DNA of 64,000 bases from Limnephilus marmoratus (lineage: Eukaryota > Arthropoda > Insecta > Trichoptera > Limnephilidae). The DNA lies in assembly GCA_917880885.1 (NCBI GenBank), contig OU862928.1, positions 42,396,962-42,460,961 on the forward strand, given 5' to 3'. The notes beneath the pieces were generated by a model that searched no databases, had not been told where the DNA came from, and worked only from the letters and a program-made list of their open reading frames with translations. A program made the position numbers and the translations under genes. Positions 42,309 to 53,164 of the stretch are shown in pieces (position 1 is the stretch's first letter; each line of letters starts with the position of its first letter).

Positions 42309-42615
42309 TTATTCTACTTTACACAAATTGCAAAGAGTAGTAGCTTATTGTAATCGTTTCAAAACAAATTCTCTCCGCAAGTTTGACTCTCAAACAAACG
42401 CCCTAGCCCTACTTGAACTCAATACTGCAATGACAACGCTTATTAAAATAGTTCAAGGGCAATGCTTCGCATCAGATATAAAGGCATTACAGTCAAAATC
42501 AAAATGTCTTTTGTCAACTAGTAAACTTCTCTCACTCAATCCATTTTTAGACGCTGAAAACGTGGCGGACGTCTATCAAATGCAAACCTTACCTATAGTC
42601 AAAAACATCCTGTAG
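42098..42615 (+). pseudogene. BEL RNase H-integrase linker
   Basis: NQTNPADLISRGVSPNDLAS and WWNGPLWLS mark the conserved NPADL-SRG...WW-GP-WL block of BEL proteins. The rest encodes the helical linker to integrase. The frame ends with TAG at 42613-42615 through a one-base shift, and a foreign 389-base element follows at 42654. Confidence 0.8.
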
Positions 42616-42653
42616 TTTTACCTTCCAATCACCAGTTTACTAAATTAATTATA

Positions 42654-43042
42654 TATTAAATGAAAGAACACACTTTGTAAAACACCACTTTTTATTATAA
42701 TTGATATTTAAAAGCCAACCAGGTTTCGCTCGATCTCGAGCTTCATCAGGGCTATTATAACAACTAAAGTTAATTATCTACAGACATACATATATAAAAG
42801 ACATTAACAGGATGAGTGAAAGAGCTAGCAATATTATAGGCAACACCCTATTGGTGCCAGAAAGTGAAGAAAATTGACAAGAGGGAGACAACAATAATTA
42901 CAGGATGAGTAAGTAAAGGGGGGGAGGGAGAGGGAAGGAGTTGTTTAAGGAGAGTTTAGCGGAATAAATTAAAAATTTTACAAAGTGTGTTCTTTCATTT
43001 AATATATAATGTCACACCACAAAGTGTTTGCTTCCTTCGATA
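42654..43042. mobile_element. PLE-like inverted-repeat element in BEL pol
   Basis: AAATTAATTATA is found on both sides (42642-42653 and 43043-43054), a 12-base duplication. The ends are inverted (29 bases: AATGAAAGAACACACTTTG and complement; 42654-42682 and 42977-43005). Near the left end, on the minus strand, CTGATGAAGCTCG-AGAT-CGAGCGAAAC is a hairpin between CTGATGA and GAAAC. The interior (42880-42950) is purine-rich as in 35630-35760, and the right end GTGTTTGCTTCCTTCGATAA resembles 36408-36430, linking the two loci. Confidence 0.65.
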
Positions 43043-43054
43043 AAATTAATTATA

Positions 43055-44199
43055 AATCATTTTCATCGTCAACTATTACATGCTGGACCGCAAGCGTTAC
43101 TAGCATCCATTCGTTTACAATTTTGGCCGCTTTGCGGACGACGCACAATACGCAGTGTGCTTAGTAAATGTATAGTTTGTTTCAGGTCAAAACCTACAAT
43201 AATTCAACCATTAATGGGATACCAACCGCATTCTAGACTGCAACCAACACGCCCATTTCTTACATGCGGTGTTGGTTTCGCAGGACCCTATCATATTAAA
43301 TCAGGAAATACTCGTAGTAAAACAACAATCAAGGTTTATTTGTGTATCTTTGTGTGCTTTTCTACTAAGGCAGTTCATCTCTAGCCACTGATTTATCTAC
43401 TACAGGTTTCTTCAAATGTTTCAATCGCTTTATCGCACAACGTGGAAAATGTGCTCATATCTACTCAGACAATGCTGGGAATTTTGTAGGAGCTTCAAAT
43501 GAACTCAAATCCTTAACAAGTTTTTTACAGAATTCTTCGACTCAGAATGAATTTTCGGATTTTTTTGTTTCTCACTCTATTCACTGGCATTTTATTCCTG
43601 CTAGATCTCCTCACTTTGGCGGATTATGGGAAAGCGCAGTGAAGTCAGCCAAGCATCATTTGACCAGAGTCCTCCGTAACTTGTCATTGACATTTGAAGA
43701 ACTGTATACGGTTTTAACGCAGGTCGAGGCTTGCCTCAATTCTCGTCCTCTTACTCCCCTCTCCTCCGATCCATCTGACCTCACTCCTCTCACCCCTGGT
43801 CACTTCCTTATTGGCGAATCTTTGATTGCTGCACCGCAACTGGACCTGACCACTACGAATCCTGGAAGGCTGTCCAGATTTGAACGGGCAACTCAACTCG
43901 TTCAACATTTCTGGCAAAAGTGGTCTAAGGAGTACCTCTCTATTTTGCAGGAACGAGCTAAATGGAGGACAAGGACCCCAGACGTGCTGCAACCAGGCTC
44001 TTTGGTGCTGTTCTCCGAGGATAATCTTCCTCCTTCCAAGTGGGCGCTCGGTCGGATTCTGACCTTACACCCTGGCGCAGATGGCATCACACGAGCGGCT
44101 ACTGTCGCTACCGCTAAATCAACAGTGACGAGGGCTGTCAACCGTCTCTGTCTGTTACCAATTGAACAGACATCATCATCATCATCTCACTTACCATAG
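43055..44199 (+). pseudogene. BEL integrase
   Basis: The codons before the 42654 insertion continue here. Zinc domain: HFHRQLLHAGPQALLAS (His-His) and CIVCF (Cys-Cys), about 43055-43190. Core: CGVGFAGPYHIK, where integrases of this type normally have Asp (V-D/Y-AGP), so the first catalytic acid appears to be Gly; YSDNAGNFVGA (second Asp, about 43460-43490) and FGGLWESAVKSAKHHL (Glu, about 43615-43660). A shift at about 43384 separates the halves; the second frame runs from 43384 to TAG at 44197-44199 and includes the C-terminal part (LTPLTPGHFLIGESL, LPPSKWALGRI). It would insert the DNA copy. Inactive here. Confidence 0.88.
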
Positions 44200-44407
44200 C
44201 GAGATTTTTCTTCTCCAGTGGCATTCTCTACACAGTAAATTTCTCCAGTGACATTCCCTACAGTGAATTTCCCCAGTGATAACAAACACAGTGACATGTA
44301 CCAGTGATCTCACCAAACGGGCATTCCTGAGCCAATAGTGACTATCATCGAACTAAACATAAACAATCATTCTTGTTAACAAACTTAGTTTGTCAAAGCC
44401 GGGAGTA

Positions 44408-45001
44408 TGTTGGATGTTGTGTGTTGTGATTGTCCTATTTTATATTTAAATTCATGTAGCACTGAACATTTACTTATCATTTATTCTAATCTCGACGTAT
44501 AGAGCCCTTTATCTTAAACTTTCGCGTCTGTGCCACCTCTTACTAAAATATCGCCATAAAATGTCTTATCTAAAATCTCCTTTGTCTGTGGCCGCGTGGA
44601 ACTTTCTCTTTTGGTCTATAAATGGCGTGTCTTGTCATTCTTGAAAACATTCTACATTCTCATTCTTATTAACAGTCTCTATTGTTATTATCCTCGTCTA
44701 AACTCTGCTTGTTTAGCAAACCGTCTTTCACTTCTGTAAATTAATTAGTCTAAATTATTGTTGTCAGTCAAGTGTTCAGACAAAACCACTCTGTACAAAT
44801 TATTCAAAAGAATAAACAGAATCAACATCCAGTATCACAACACAAGTGTTTTTTACTACAAAGGATTACCTCAAACTACCTCAAACTCTCTCATCTCAAT
44901 GTACGTTCCCTGGTGTGGAACTGAAGGACGCTAACAAAGGCAGCTCAGCCTTACAACCTGACTGCAGCTATCTTGAGAGAACTACACATGGGAACTACGC
45001 A
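44408..45001 (+). repeat. BEL 3' LTR
   Basis: Same length and ends as the 5' LTR. I count 5 substitutions and no gaps (for example CGTGTAG/CGTATAG near the start and CACCTGG/CACATGG near the end), about 99.2% identity. It is preceded by a short purine-rich stretch (AAAGCCGGGAG, 44396-44406) that could serve as polypurine tract. Confidence 0.92.
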
Positions 45002-45006
45002 ATGCC

Positions 45007-45720
45007 CTCCTCGAAGAATTCTTCCGCCAGTTCCTTCCCCAACTTCAGAACCACTTTCTGCACCTGCTTGTTGGTTGAAAATTTATTTTCATCCATATAT
45101 GCCTTAAGGAAGGCGAAAAGATGATAATCTAGGTCAGAGGAATACGGGGGATGGTTCAAAACATCCCAAACAATTAAGTCCAAGAGCGAATTGGTGGCTA
45201 AGGCTGCGTGAGGACGGAGGTTTTCGTGAAACAAGCACTCTTCTCTGGTCAGCATTCACCTTCGTTGGTTTTGAAGAGTTTTTTTAGGGTATCATAATAT
45301 TGTTGTGCATTGATGGTTTCAACTTAAGGCAGAAATTCGACCAAAATGCAGCCTTTGTGGTCCCAAAACACTGAAGCCATGATTTTTTTTGCCCGAAGTT
45401 TTCAATTTTTTGACAGATGGGGAATTGGTGTGATGCCACATTGACGACTGTTTTTTTCCCAGGCGTGTAATGAGTCACCCACTATCATCTCTAGTCACAA
45501 TATAGCTCAGAAATTCTCACCTTTTATTCTTGCAGGTGTTATTTCTTCCGTGACTAAAAAGCGGATCACAGCACTTGGCGGGATTTTTTGCCGACATCTT
45601 TCGCCCAACTGGACACTACAACATGAGTTCACGTAATAAAATTTTTCTGCGATGCTCGCTCTGGTCAGGAGATTTCTCTCTAGTGTCGCCAATCTTCAAC
45701 AAACTAAAAACCACCACCCG
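45007..45720 (-). pseudogene. mariner-like transposase, middle part
   Basis: Minus-strand fragments: ARPH-like HENLRPHAALATN, HPPYSSDLDYHLFAFLK and KLGKELAEEFFEEGI (45007-45260); THYTPGKKT, MASVFW-like WLQCFGTTKAAF (45284-45478); and upstream remnants (45507-45692). This is the DD34D catalytic region and C-terminus of a mariner. The second catalytic Asp, usually in H-D-N-ARPH, is Glu here, and the third block lacks the usual residues between PDL and DYHLF. Several shifts. The N-terminal DNA-binding half is missing beyond about 45720. Interrupted by the BEL element. Confidence 0.8.
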
Positions 45721-45738
45721 TTATGCTCACAATACTTT

Positions 45739-46183
45739 CTAACTAACTAACTAACCATCACGCCGTTTCCCCGCAGGGGTAGGCAGAGAGGACGGACCGC
45801 CAAACAACTCGGTCTTGGCACACACTCTTTGCCTCACTCACATTCATACATCGTCTCATACATACTCTTCTATTATTCTGACTTTTGACATGGCCCGTCT
45901 CAAGTATCTGATTCACTTGATCGTGCCATGTCTTCCTCGGGCGTCCCCGACTTCTTCTACCATTCACATTTGCATCATATATTCTTTTTACACTACTTTC
46001 TTCGCTCATTCGCTCTACGTGCCCAAACCATCTGAGGGTCCCTTTCTTAATTTTGCTCATTATACTTACATCAGCCTTACATTCTTTGCGGATATCCACA
46101 TTTCTAACACGATCATACATGGTTTTACCACACATACGTCTCAGGGATCTCATTTCAACAGCATTCAGTTTACTGACCATGCT
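45739..46183 (-). pseudogene. RTE-B C-terminal region, best copy
   Basis: One open minus-strand frame of 140 codons: LNAVEMRSLRRMCGKTMYD, RVRNVDIRKECKAD, KKGTLRWFGHVERMSEE, NGRRSRGRPRKTWHDQVNQI, then CMRRCMNVSEAKSVCQDRVV and W. It ends by the (GTTA)n tail (plus strand CTAACTAACTAACTAAC at 45739). This is the C-terminal tail of an RTE-like RT. The intact frame suggests a young copy. The RT core and endonuclease are not present (5' truncated at about 46183). Confidence 0.85.
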
Positions 46184-46185
46184 AA

Positions 46186-46551
46186 ATAATTAAATCATTA
46201 AAAATGTCACGAAACAAACAATTCTCTTGTTCAGTATTAACCTTTCCAACTCGTCAGTTATTAACGTGATAATATTCTATATAGTGATAAAGTGGGAATC
46301 GGATCCGGGACCAATTATCGGGATCCATTGTTAGTCCTGGGATTTATGAAAATAATCCTGGAACTTTAGGGTCCACTTTTTTTGCCGTGACATTTTGTCA
46401 TATTTATGAGAGATGCTTTAATTTTTCGAATAATTTTTGAAATACGAGTATTTGGTTATTTAATTTTTTTAAATTGTTATTTTACACTCGTACTTACGAT
46501 TGAAAAAAGACTTATCCATTCATATTTATTGGAGATCTTATTAACGTGTTT
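46186..46551. other. No recognisable feature
   Basis: Nothing assigned. Confidence 0.45.
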
Positions 46552-46690
46552 TTTTTACATCCCATCCATAGACCCTGAGGAAAACAATGTCCCTCGGGCC
46601 TAAGTCATCTTTGAAGATGCTGTGTGAAGGGGTTTTTTGAGGAGAGCAAGGAGTGAACATTGGTGTTGAAGAGACCCATGTTCACTTCTA
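46552..46690 (-). mobile_element. LINE-A, very short 3' end copy
   Basis: On the minus strand: TGGGTCTCTTCAACACCAAT (the last LINE-A codons), CTCCTCAAAAAACCCC, then the 3' hairpin (CCGAGGGACATTGTTTTCCT inner region). Only about 140 bases were copied. Confidence 0.65.
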
Positions 46691-46809
46691 AAGAAAATCG
46701 TAAACGTGAGCCATTTTTAAAACTTTTTAAAGTTTGCTTTTAAAATGTTTATATTTAAAAAATTCCACAGTTATTTTTTTTAATAAAATTTGAAAGCGTA
46801 TTTCGTTCA

Positions 46810-47012
46810 CTAACTAACTAACCATCACGCCGTTTCCCCGCAGGGGTATGCAGATATAGCCGGACCGCCAAACACAGTCTTTGCTTCACTCAGATTCATG
46901 CATTGTCTCATACATACTCTTCTATTATTCTGACTTTTGACATGGCCCGATTCAAGTATCTGATTCACTTGATCGTGCCATTTCTTTCTCGGGCGTCCTC
47001 GACTTCGACCCG
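46810..47012 (-). mobile_element. RTE-B, 3' end copy
   Basis: Begins with CTAACTAACTAACC on the plus strand, followed by the inverted family end (CATCACGCCGTTTCCCCGCA...). It stops inside the GRPRKTW codons (GGGCGTCCTCGACTTCGAC). Confidence 0.75.
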
Positions 47013-48174
47013 GAAAGTCAGAGCTACACGCTAGTGACGCATATTTTGAGAAATAATGTCGGCGTCACCAAAAATCAAAAACTGTCTTAAATTCTTGGAC
47101 AACCCTCGTATATTATAGTTCCTTCGGCTTATAGTTTTAGTTCGCCAAGGTGGGACAAAGAAACCACACAAATTGTATTATTAGGGAAAACGAATTCATT
47201 ATTATTTGTCTCGGAGGAGTGAGTTGTTGCTATTTTACTATTCCTATTGTGGGATTTAAGTTAATGGATTAGTGTTTAATCTAGTTTCATTTGTCTGACT
47301 TTCACTATTTTCTTGAATAAAACATTTTCGGAAAGAAGGATTCAATTCACTTTAATCAAACTTTGTAAATTTAGTCAGACGAAGTATTTATTCATTGAAT
47401 TATTTTGAGATTTGAGTCGTTCACAAATCCTAGGTTTCTCAACTTTATTTAATAAAATAATCAATTCTTGGTTACGCCCATACACATACCTACACATACA
47501 CATACCTACATAGCACGCATACATACTGTCACTGCTTGGAATTGGTATTAATAATGTTGCAAATTCCTTTTTTCCTACCTATCCCAATTGCCTATCCGTC
47601 AATTTTACCCAGTCTGTAATAAACTCCCGCCGAAACATATATAGCCATTGTGCCTCCGCTATCGGTTAATCGCCATTAAAATAACTCCGCCGTGTATTAT
47701 CAAATAAACGAAACTCACTCCTATTGCTGTTTGTGCCTGTTGGATGGGAGAGAAAGCAGACGCGGGCATTGCCAGCATACAAGTTCTTTTATCCTTTTCG
47801 GTGAGTCCTTTCCTTTCTATGCCACATGTATTTTTATCATTTCAAGCAGTGATAGTAACACAAAATAAAGGTCCTTCGCCAGTCAGTCTTAACAAAAACA
47901 TATCAATCATAAATCTCTTTCATTCTCAAAAATGTTTTGGTACTTTTTATTATTAAAATGCATTTTTTCTTGGCATTAAAATTGTGTTAAATCTTACAAA
48001 TTAATTTTATTAAATTATCGATATTTTATAAAACCTGCACATATCTATATTACCCCATTCTATTTATGAACTTTATTCTTTAATTCTTTAATATTTTGTA
48101 TAAGGTATACACAAAGCCAAAACACAGTCAACTGATCAATCAATCATCAGTACCTATACTAATCAACTTTCGAT
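47013..48174. other. No recognisable feature
   Basis: No coding signal I can identify. A 70-codon plus frame at 47744 has no recognisable motif. Short repeats of ACACATACCTACACATAC at about 47489-47510. Confidence 0.45.
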
Positions 48175-48405
48175 TTGGGTGGCTGGTATGGGTACCGCCG
48201 CCCGGCACACATTTATTTGATAACCAACACCCCTGCCATAGGTCTTCCCAAGTGGTACGCTACGTTTGGTGACTTAGCAAGGGTGGCCAGATTAATGGAT
48301 TGAGGATTGTCTAGTTATTGGCGGCGGATGCGTTTGCCCACCTAATGCGTGGCAGGCCTGATCTGGAGAGACTGGTTAAGGGAGACCTTTTGAACTTTCC
48401 TCTCG
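48175..48405 (+). mobile_element. SINE-A, 5' half
   Basis: From GGTGGCTGGTATGGGTACCG to GAGACCTTTTGA, with the GGCGGCGGATGCG block, then passes abruptly into an L2-like LINE. Confidence 0.7.
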
Positions 48406-48428
48406 ACATTTCTTGACTTTTCAAAGGG

Positions 48429-48935
48429 TTGTTGAAATGCCACTTTGTTCCCACTGATGGAGCAAAGTCCCTCATAAATTCGTTCGTTGTCTCACGAATG
48501 GACTACGATAGAATACAGTCCGTTTTCAATGCTGCGGCGAGAATGATTTTTGGTGATTCTAAGTACTGTCATATAACCCCGCTTCTAAGGGATCGTCTTC
48601 ATTGGCTTCGATGTCCCGAAAGAATTGAGTTCAAGATCTGCTTAATGACCTTCAAAGCATTGCAAGGAATGGCGCCAGCCTATATATCGGAACTATGTGT
48701 CCGACAAAACTTAAGCGAGAGACAGCTTACTCTAAGGTCAGCAGATCTAGATGTTACTAATCGTCTAATAGAACTTTCTAGGTCAAATCGAGCTGTTTAC
48801 TATGATCGCTCTTTTCATGTAACGGGCCCTCTCATTTGGAATAAACTTCCCTCAACTCTTACTAATATCCAGAATTTGGCTGAATTTAAACGGGCTTTAA
48901 AAACAAAATTATTTAAAAAATCATACCATTCATGA
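48429..48935 (+). pseudogene. L2-like LINE, C-terminal reverse transcriptase region
   Basis: An open frame of 168 codons: SLINSFVVSRMDY joined directly to DRIQSVFNAAARMIFG (the ten or so residues normally between SRLDYCNSL and the IQ-VQNAAAR helix are missing, an in-frame deletion), then HITPLLRDRLHWLRCPERIE, FKICLMTFKALQGMAPAYIS, LRSADLDV and PLIWNKLPSTLTNIQNLAEF-KRALKTKLFKKSY. This is the classic C-terminal signature of L2/CR1-group LINEs. RT palm and endonuclease absent. A second copy of the end is at 58577. Confidence 0.85.
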
Positions 48936-49460
48936 ATCCTAACATCTTTTCAATATACGTAATTATAATAAGCCATGTTCTCAAGCTTCTCGTAATTGTT
49001 TGGTTTCGGTTTCCTCATAATTGTATTTTTATTTTATGCTTCGTATCCGAATTTATGGCAGAATATCTCTTATTTCTAAACGCAAACTTCCTTTCTGTTA
49101 GTATATTATATTTTAGTTTTAAAGTTCGTGTTTTGTCCTGTGTTACAATAGCACCGCTATTGTCTATTATTATTATTGTCCCGTGTGTGTTATAATAGCA
49201 CTATCTTTGTTAATTTTGTTCTTCTGTCATTGTTTTGTAAATACTGTATATTTTGTAGTTAATTTTGTTCTTCTGTCATTATTTTGTAAATACTGTATAT
49301 TCTTTTATTATTTTCTCAATATTATAAGGAGCACTGTAGGATTATTTTTAAATTTATTATAGTTAAGCGCACTTGAAGTGAAATGTCACAAAACTGCGCT
49401 ATATAAATAACGCACCAGATTTAAATGTCCGTGTTAAATTTTCCCCAAAAAAAAAAAAAA
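48936..49460 (+). mobile_element. L2-like LINE 3' untranslated region
   Basis: AT-rich, with a ~70-base internal duplication (GTTAATTTTGTTCTTCTGTC at about 49207 and 49258). It ends TTAAGCGCACTTGAAGTGAA...ACTGCGCTATATAAATAACG, the terminal block also present at 59745-59805, and an A run at 49446-49461. Confidence 0.7.
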
Positions 49461-49640
49461 AGGAAAAAAAGAAGGAAAAACTAAACCCTTTCACACACTT
49501 CCCCAAATGATCATCTAGTCAACCCACGCTATGCAATTGCACTATATAAGTATTATAAATACAAAACAATACAAGAACAACATGTCAACCTACTAGAGAC
49601 CAAATGGGAATATAATTCACCGACTCCAGATATTTTCATA
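49461..49640 (-). other. Probable 3' untranslated region of the R4/Dong-like LINE
   Basis: Lies between the stop of the minus-strand coding region at 49641 and the L2-like A run. It has no coding content. The exact 3' end of the LINE is not clear. Confidence 0.4.
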
Positions 49641-51655
49641 TCAGAGGGTTCGGCTCTGTGGCATTTCTAATTGAACCTATAAATCCTACTGATCCCTCAA
49701 TATAAATATTTGAAAAATCTTTTGTAATCCTACATGTATTTAAAATTACTGATTTTTGCATTTTTATATACAAATTCTTTGACAAATCTAATATGCTTAA
49801 ATTTTGAATCAGATTCCTAGGTATTATGCCAGTGGCCGAAATAACAAATGGTAATATTTTTATAGTCCGAGAATGCCAAATTCTTTTAATCTCATTTCCT
49901 AAATCTGTGTATTTTCTTATTTTTTCATAAACAGTTTTTTGAATATTACAGGAATTTGGAATAGCTACATCAATGACATAAGTTATTTTTTTTTAATTTT
50001 GTCATGTAAAACTATATCAGGTCTATTATGACTAATTGTTCTGACTCTTAGTATAGTTTTATCATAATATATTTTATAAAATTCATTTTCTATAAATGAA
50101 TTTGGTTCATATTCATAATATGGTACTACATTACCGCAATCAATCAAGTTATGTTTAATTACCAAACTTTGGTGAATTATTTTTAAAACCTGATTGTGCC
50201 TAAATGTATACTCGGAAGGCGCTAATATAGAACATCCCGATATAATATGTTCTATAGTTTCGGGAAAAGCCAAACATTTTCTACATAAATCATCAATTTG
50301 ATTTATATCTTTGATTATATGCTTTCTATAATTTTTAGTATTAATGACTCTATCTTGAATTGCAAGCATAAATCCTTCTATTTCTGCGCTCAACTCTCCA
50401 ATACTCAACCATTTGTTTGACGAAAGTTTGTCAACATACGTTTGGTTGAGATAATTGAAGTGTTTTGCGTGAATAATTTTATTTGACCAGGAATCTAATA
50501 ATTCCTGGTTAGTATTTATAAGAATGTTGGCATTCTCGTCATATAAATTTAAAGGAGTAATATTTCTATCTGCCTTGCAAATTATTTTGTGCATCTCTGA
50601 GCTATTAGCTTTCCTATGGAAAAAATTTCTAAGCATTTCTACCTGATTGTGTTTCAAAGATGTTATTTTGACTACACCTCTACCTCCTAAATTAATTCGT
50701 TCTATAGCTGAATTTGGATGATGGCAATTAAACTTTGTTAACGTAGTTCTAATTAATCGTTCTAAACTATCTAAATCTGTATTGGACCATTTAATTATGC
50801 CAAATGAGTACGTTAGTAGAGGTATTGCCCAAGTATTTATTGCTTTTACTAAACTTTTAGCAGATAGATTGCATTTTAAAATTTTTCTGATCCTAGTTTA
50901 AAATTTAATCCTAATATCATTTTTAATACTAGTGTGATCTAATCTATTCGATTGCGGGTATCCTAAATATTTATAAACCTCATCCCCTTTCATACTTTTA
51001 ATTTTGAAATTTCTAAATATACCCTCGTCTCCATCTACAATTTTGCCTTTCTCTATATGGATCGTTTTACATTTATCTAAACCAAAAGTCATTTTAATAT
51101 CATCTGAAAAAATTTTAACTACCTTAATCATTTTCTCTAAATTCGATTCAGAATTTGAAAATAATTTTATATTATCCATATATAATAGATGTGAAACTAT
51201 ACTACTCTCTCTTGTATTACCCTTAATTTTTATTCCAAACTTGCTTTTAATTAACATTTTAGAAAGGGGTTTCAATGCTAAGCAAAACCAAAGAGGACTC
51301 AATGAGTCTCCTTGAAAAATACCTCTTTTTATTGAAATGCCCGGTACTACTATTCTCTTACCTTTTAAATTAACTAGCAAATCTGTATTCCAAAAGGGCA
51401 TAATATTTTTCAAAAAGCTAATTATAATTGGGTTAACTTTATATATTTTTAATATTTTGATTAGCCACGAGTGCGGGACACTATCAAAAGCTTTTTGATA
51501 ATCTATATAACAAGTATGTAAATTACGCTTTTGATTTTGAATTTGTTTTAAAATTACAGAATCAATAACTAATTGTTCTTTACATCCCATATAATTTCTG
51601 CGACAACCTTTTTGTTGTTCAGATAAAATATTTTTGAATGTTATTATTATTATTA
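49641..51655 (-). pseudogene. R4/Dong-like LINE: reverse transcriptase and restriction-like endonuclease
   Basis: A minus-strand coding region of about 670 codons with one in-frame stop (TAA, plus positions 50898-50900) and one frameshift at an A run (49983-49991). RT: CYIDYQKAFDSVPHSWL (about 51460-51510), KRGIFQGDSLSPLWFCLAL (about 51280-51335), LLYMDNIKLFS (about 51155-51190, where YMDD is expected). C-terminal: CRKCLAFPETIEHIISGC (CCHC, about 50235-50290), then RPDIVLHDK (about 49990-50020) and, after the shift, YVIDVAIPN, the PD...D core of the restriction-like endonuclease. RT followed by this nuclease marks the R2/R4/NeSL group. 5' truncated at a run of ATT units (51640-51656). Confidence 0.85.
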
Positions 51656-52129
51656 TTGAGTTTTCGTGAAACCGCGTATCCCATCGGCAATTACATTAAT
51701 ATTTAAATGTTTCAAATAATAAATAATTAAAAATATTATTTGCCAATTAAATTTTATGCTAGAGAGCTTAATGTCGAAAAGTTGTTTTTGATACGAATAT
51801 TAATTTATAACTCGCTTACTCCGCATAAGTTTTTGGAAATCTCAATGAAAAACAACTAATTATCATAAGTTTACGTTGTTTCAGCCAACAGTTTTCGGTT
51901 TTATAATTAGGACATGCTTGAATTAAGTGTAACTCTTACATTACATATTTAAAATGTTAAAATATAAAACATTTTCTTGAACGTGTGAACCAAACAACAG
52001 AATTTAACGTACGAATGAATTCGATACACAAAACCTAGTTTTTTTAGGTGTTTGGAATGGATAGTTACTGGAGATTGGTAGATATTTGCAGTATCATCCT
52101 AGTGACAGACAACCCTATAAAATCATAAG
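51656..52129. other. No recognisable feature
   Basis: Nothing assigned beyond the (ATT)n at its left edge. Confidence 0.45.
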
Positions 52130-52520
52130 GGGGTTATCGGTACCGCACCAATTATTAGTAACCAATATCTCTGCCTTAGATCAAGTGGATCGTTACGTTT
52201 GGTGACTTAGCAGGGGTTCCCGAGTTCATGTGGTGAGGTTTTTTTCAGGTTTTTGCAGCGGTTGCCTCTGCTTACCAGTTGCGTGTCGGGCCGGCAACCT
52301 GCTGACCTCTTCCGCCGAACTCTCTCGACCCATCGCTTTGCTCCGCAGTGGGAAGGATAAATATTATGATAGATGGATATTTATTACAGGACACACTAAC
52401 ACAGATTTCTACCCACCTCATACTTTTTCCTTTTTCACGCAGCGACACAGCATACCAAAGATGACTTGGGTTTGAGGGAAATTATACTACTGAGGGCCTT
52501 CAGTGTTGAGTTAACTTAAA
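52130..52520 (+). mobile_element. SINE-A, diverged
   Basis: GGGGTTATCGGTACCGCACC start, GGTGACTTAGCAGGGGTTCC, a diverged body, GGTTTGAGGGAAATTATACT and TGAGGGCCTTCAGTGTTGAG tail. The hairpin is degraded. Confidence 0.65.
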
Positions 52521-52537
52521 AAAGAAGTTGATTAAAA

Positions 52538-52735
52538 TTGATTTAGCCGTGTTTGCTGATCAAATATAAATACCCAGGAACTTCCCAACCTTCCTCTTCC
52601 CAATCTCCTTTTCTTCGCATCTCCCTTCAGCCGCAATACATGCCCGAATGGTTACGCCGTAGTCCCACTGACTCCTATTAATCAACAGCCATTTGTTGGG
52701 ACTCTTGAGCGGTATTATATTCATTAAAACGTAAC
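52538..52735 (+). mobile_element. SINE-T, 3' half
   Basis: AGCCGTGTTTGCTGATCAAA, TACCCAGGAACTTCCCAACC, TCACTGAC-like TCCCACTGACTCC and GACTCTTGAGCGGTATTATA end. The central palindrome is lost. Confidence 0.6.
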
Positions 52736-53164
52736 GCATGATTAATGTTGATCGAACCACCAAATAGTTCAAAAGATTCGACGATAAAAAACCATTAATG
52801 AAAAAATCAACGTATTAAGATAAATCTTTACACCAATAAATTTAAAAAAAAAACACCAGAGATTAATTACAATTTAACGAAAGAAATCTTAATTCTTCAA
52901 TCGTTAATCACCATTAATTGTCTTTCAAGTGAGTTTCCCGGTTTAACAAATAAATTCCGTAAAATAATTCGGTGACCACAAAATTATTCCAGGGAAAAAG
53001 ATTTATGTATTTATTCACGAATGGAATAATTTGTTATTTATTTGCTATAAGAGTCACTTATTTATTTTGGGACGGAATTATTTCAGGCTTTATCATTTAA
53101 AAGGGTTAAGTTTAAACAAAATATGTTTTTTACGTTTCATAAAATTTTTTATTTGTTTTTTTTT
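52736..53164. other. No recognisable feature
   Basis: Nothing assigned. Confidence 0.45.

Larger units (their letters stand above)
36634..45001 (+). mobile_element. BEL/Pao LTR retrotransposon, degenerate, 8.4 kb
   Basis: Two 594-base direct repeats (LTRs) bound the element, and ATGCC is duplicated immediately outside both (36629-36633 and 45002-45006). Order inside: primer site, gag-like region, zinc knuckles, protease, RT, RNase H, integrase, as in BEL/Pao. The element carries internal stops, frameshifts, three foreign insertions (37919-38886, 40264-40347, 42654-43042), a 60-base tandem duplication (39840-39959) and a 175-base inverted duplication (41916-42308). It sits in a mariner. The LTRs differ at only 5 positions by my count. 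Confidence 0.92.
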
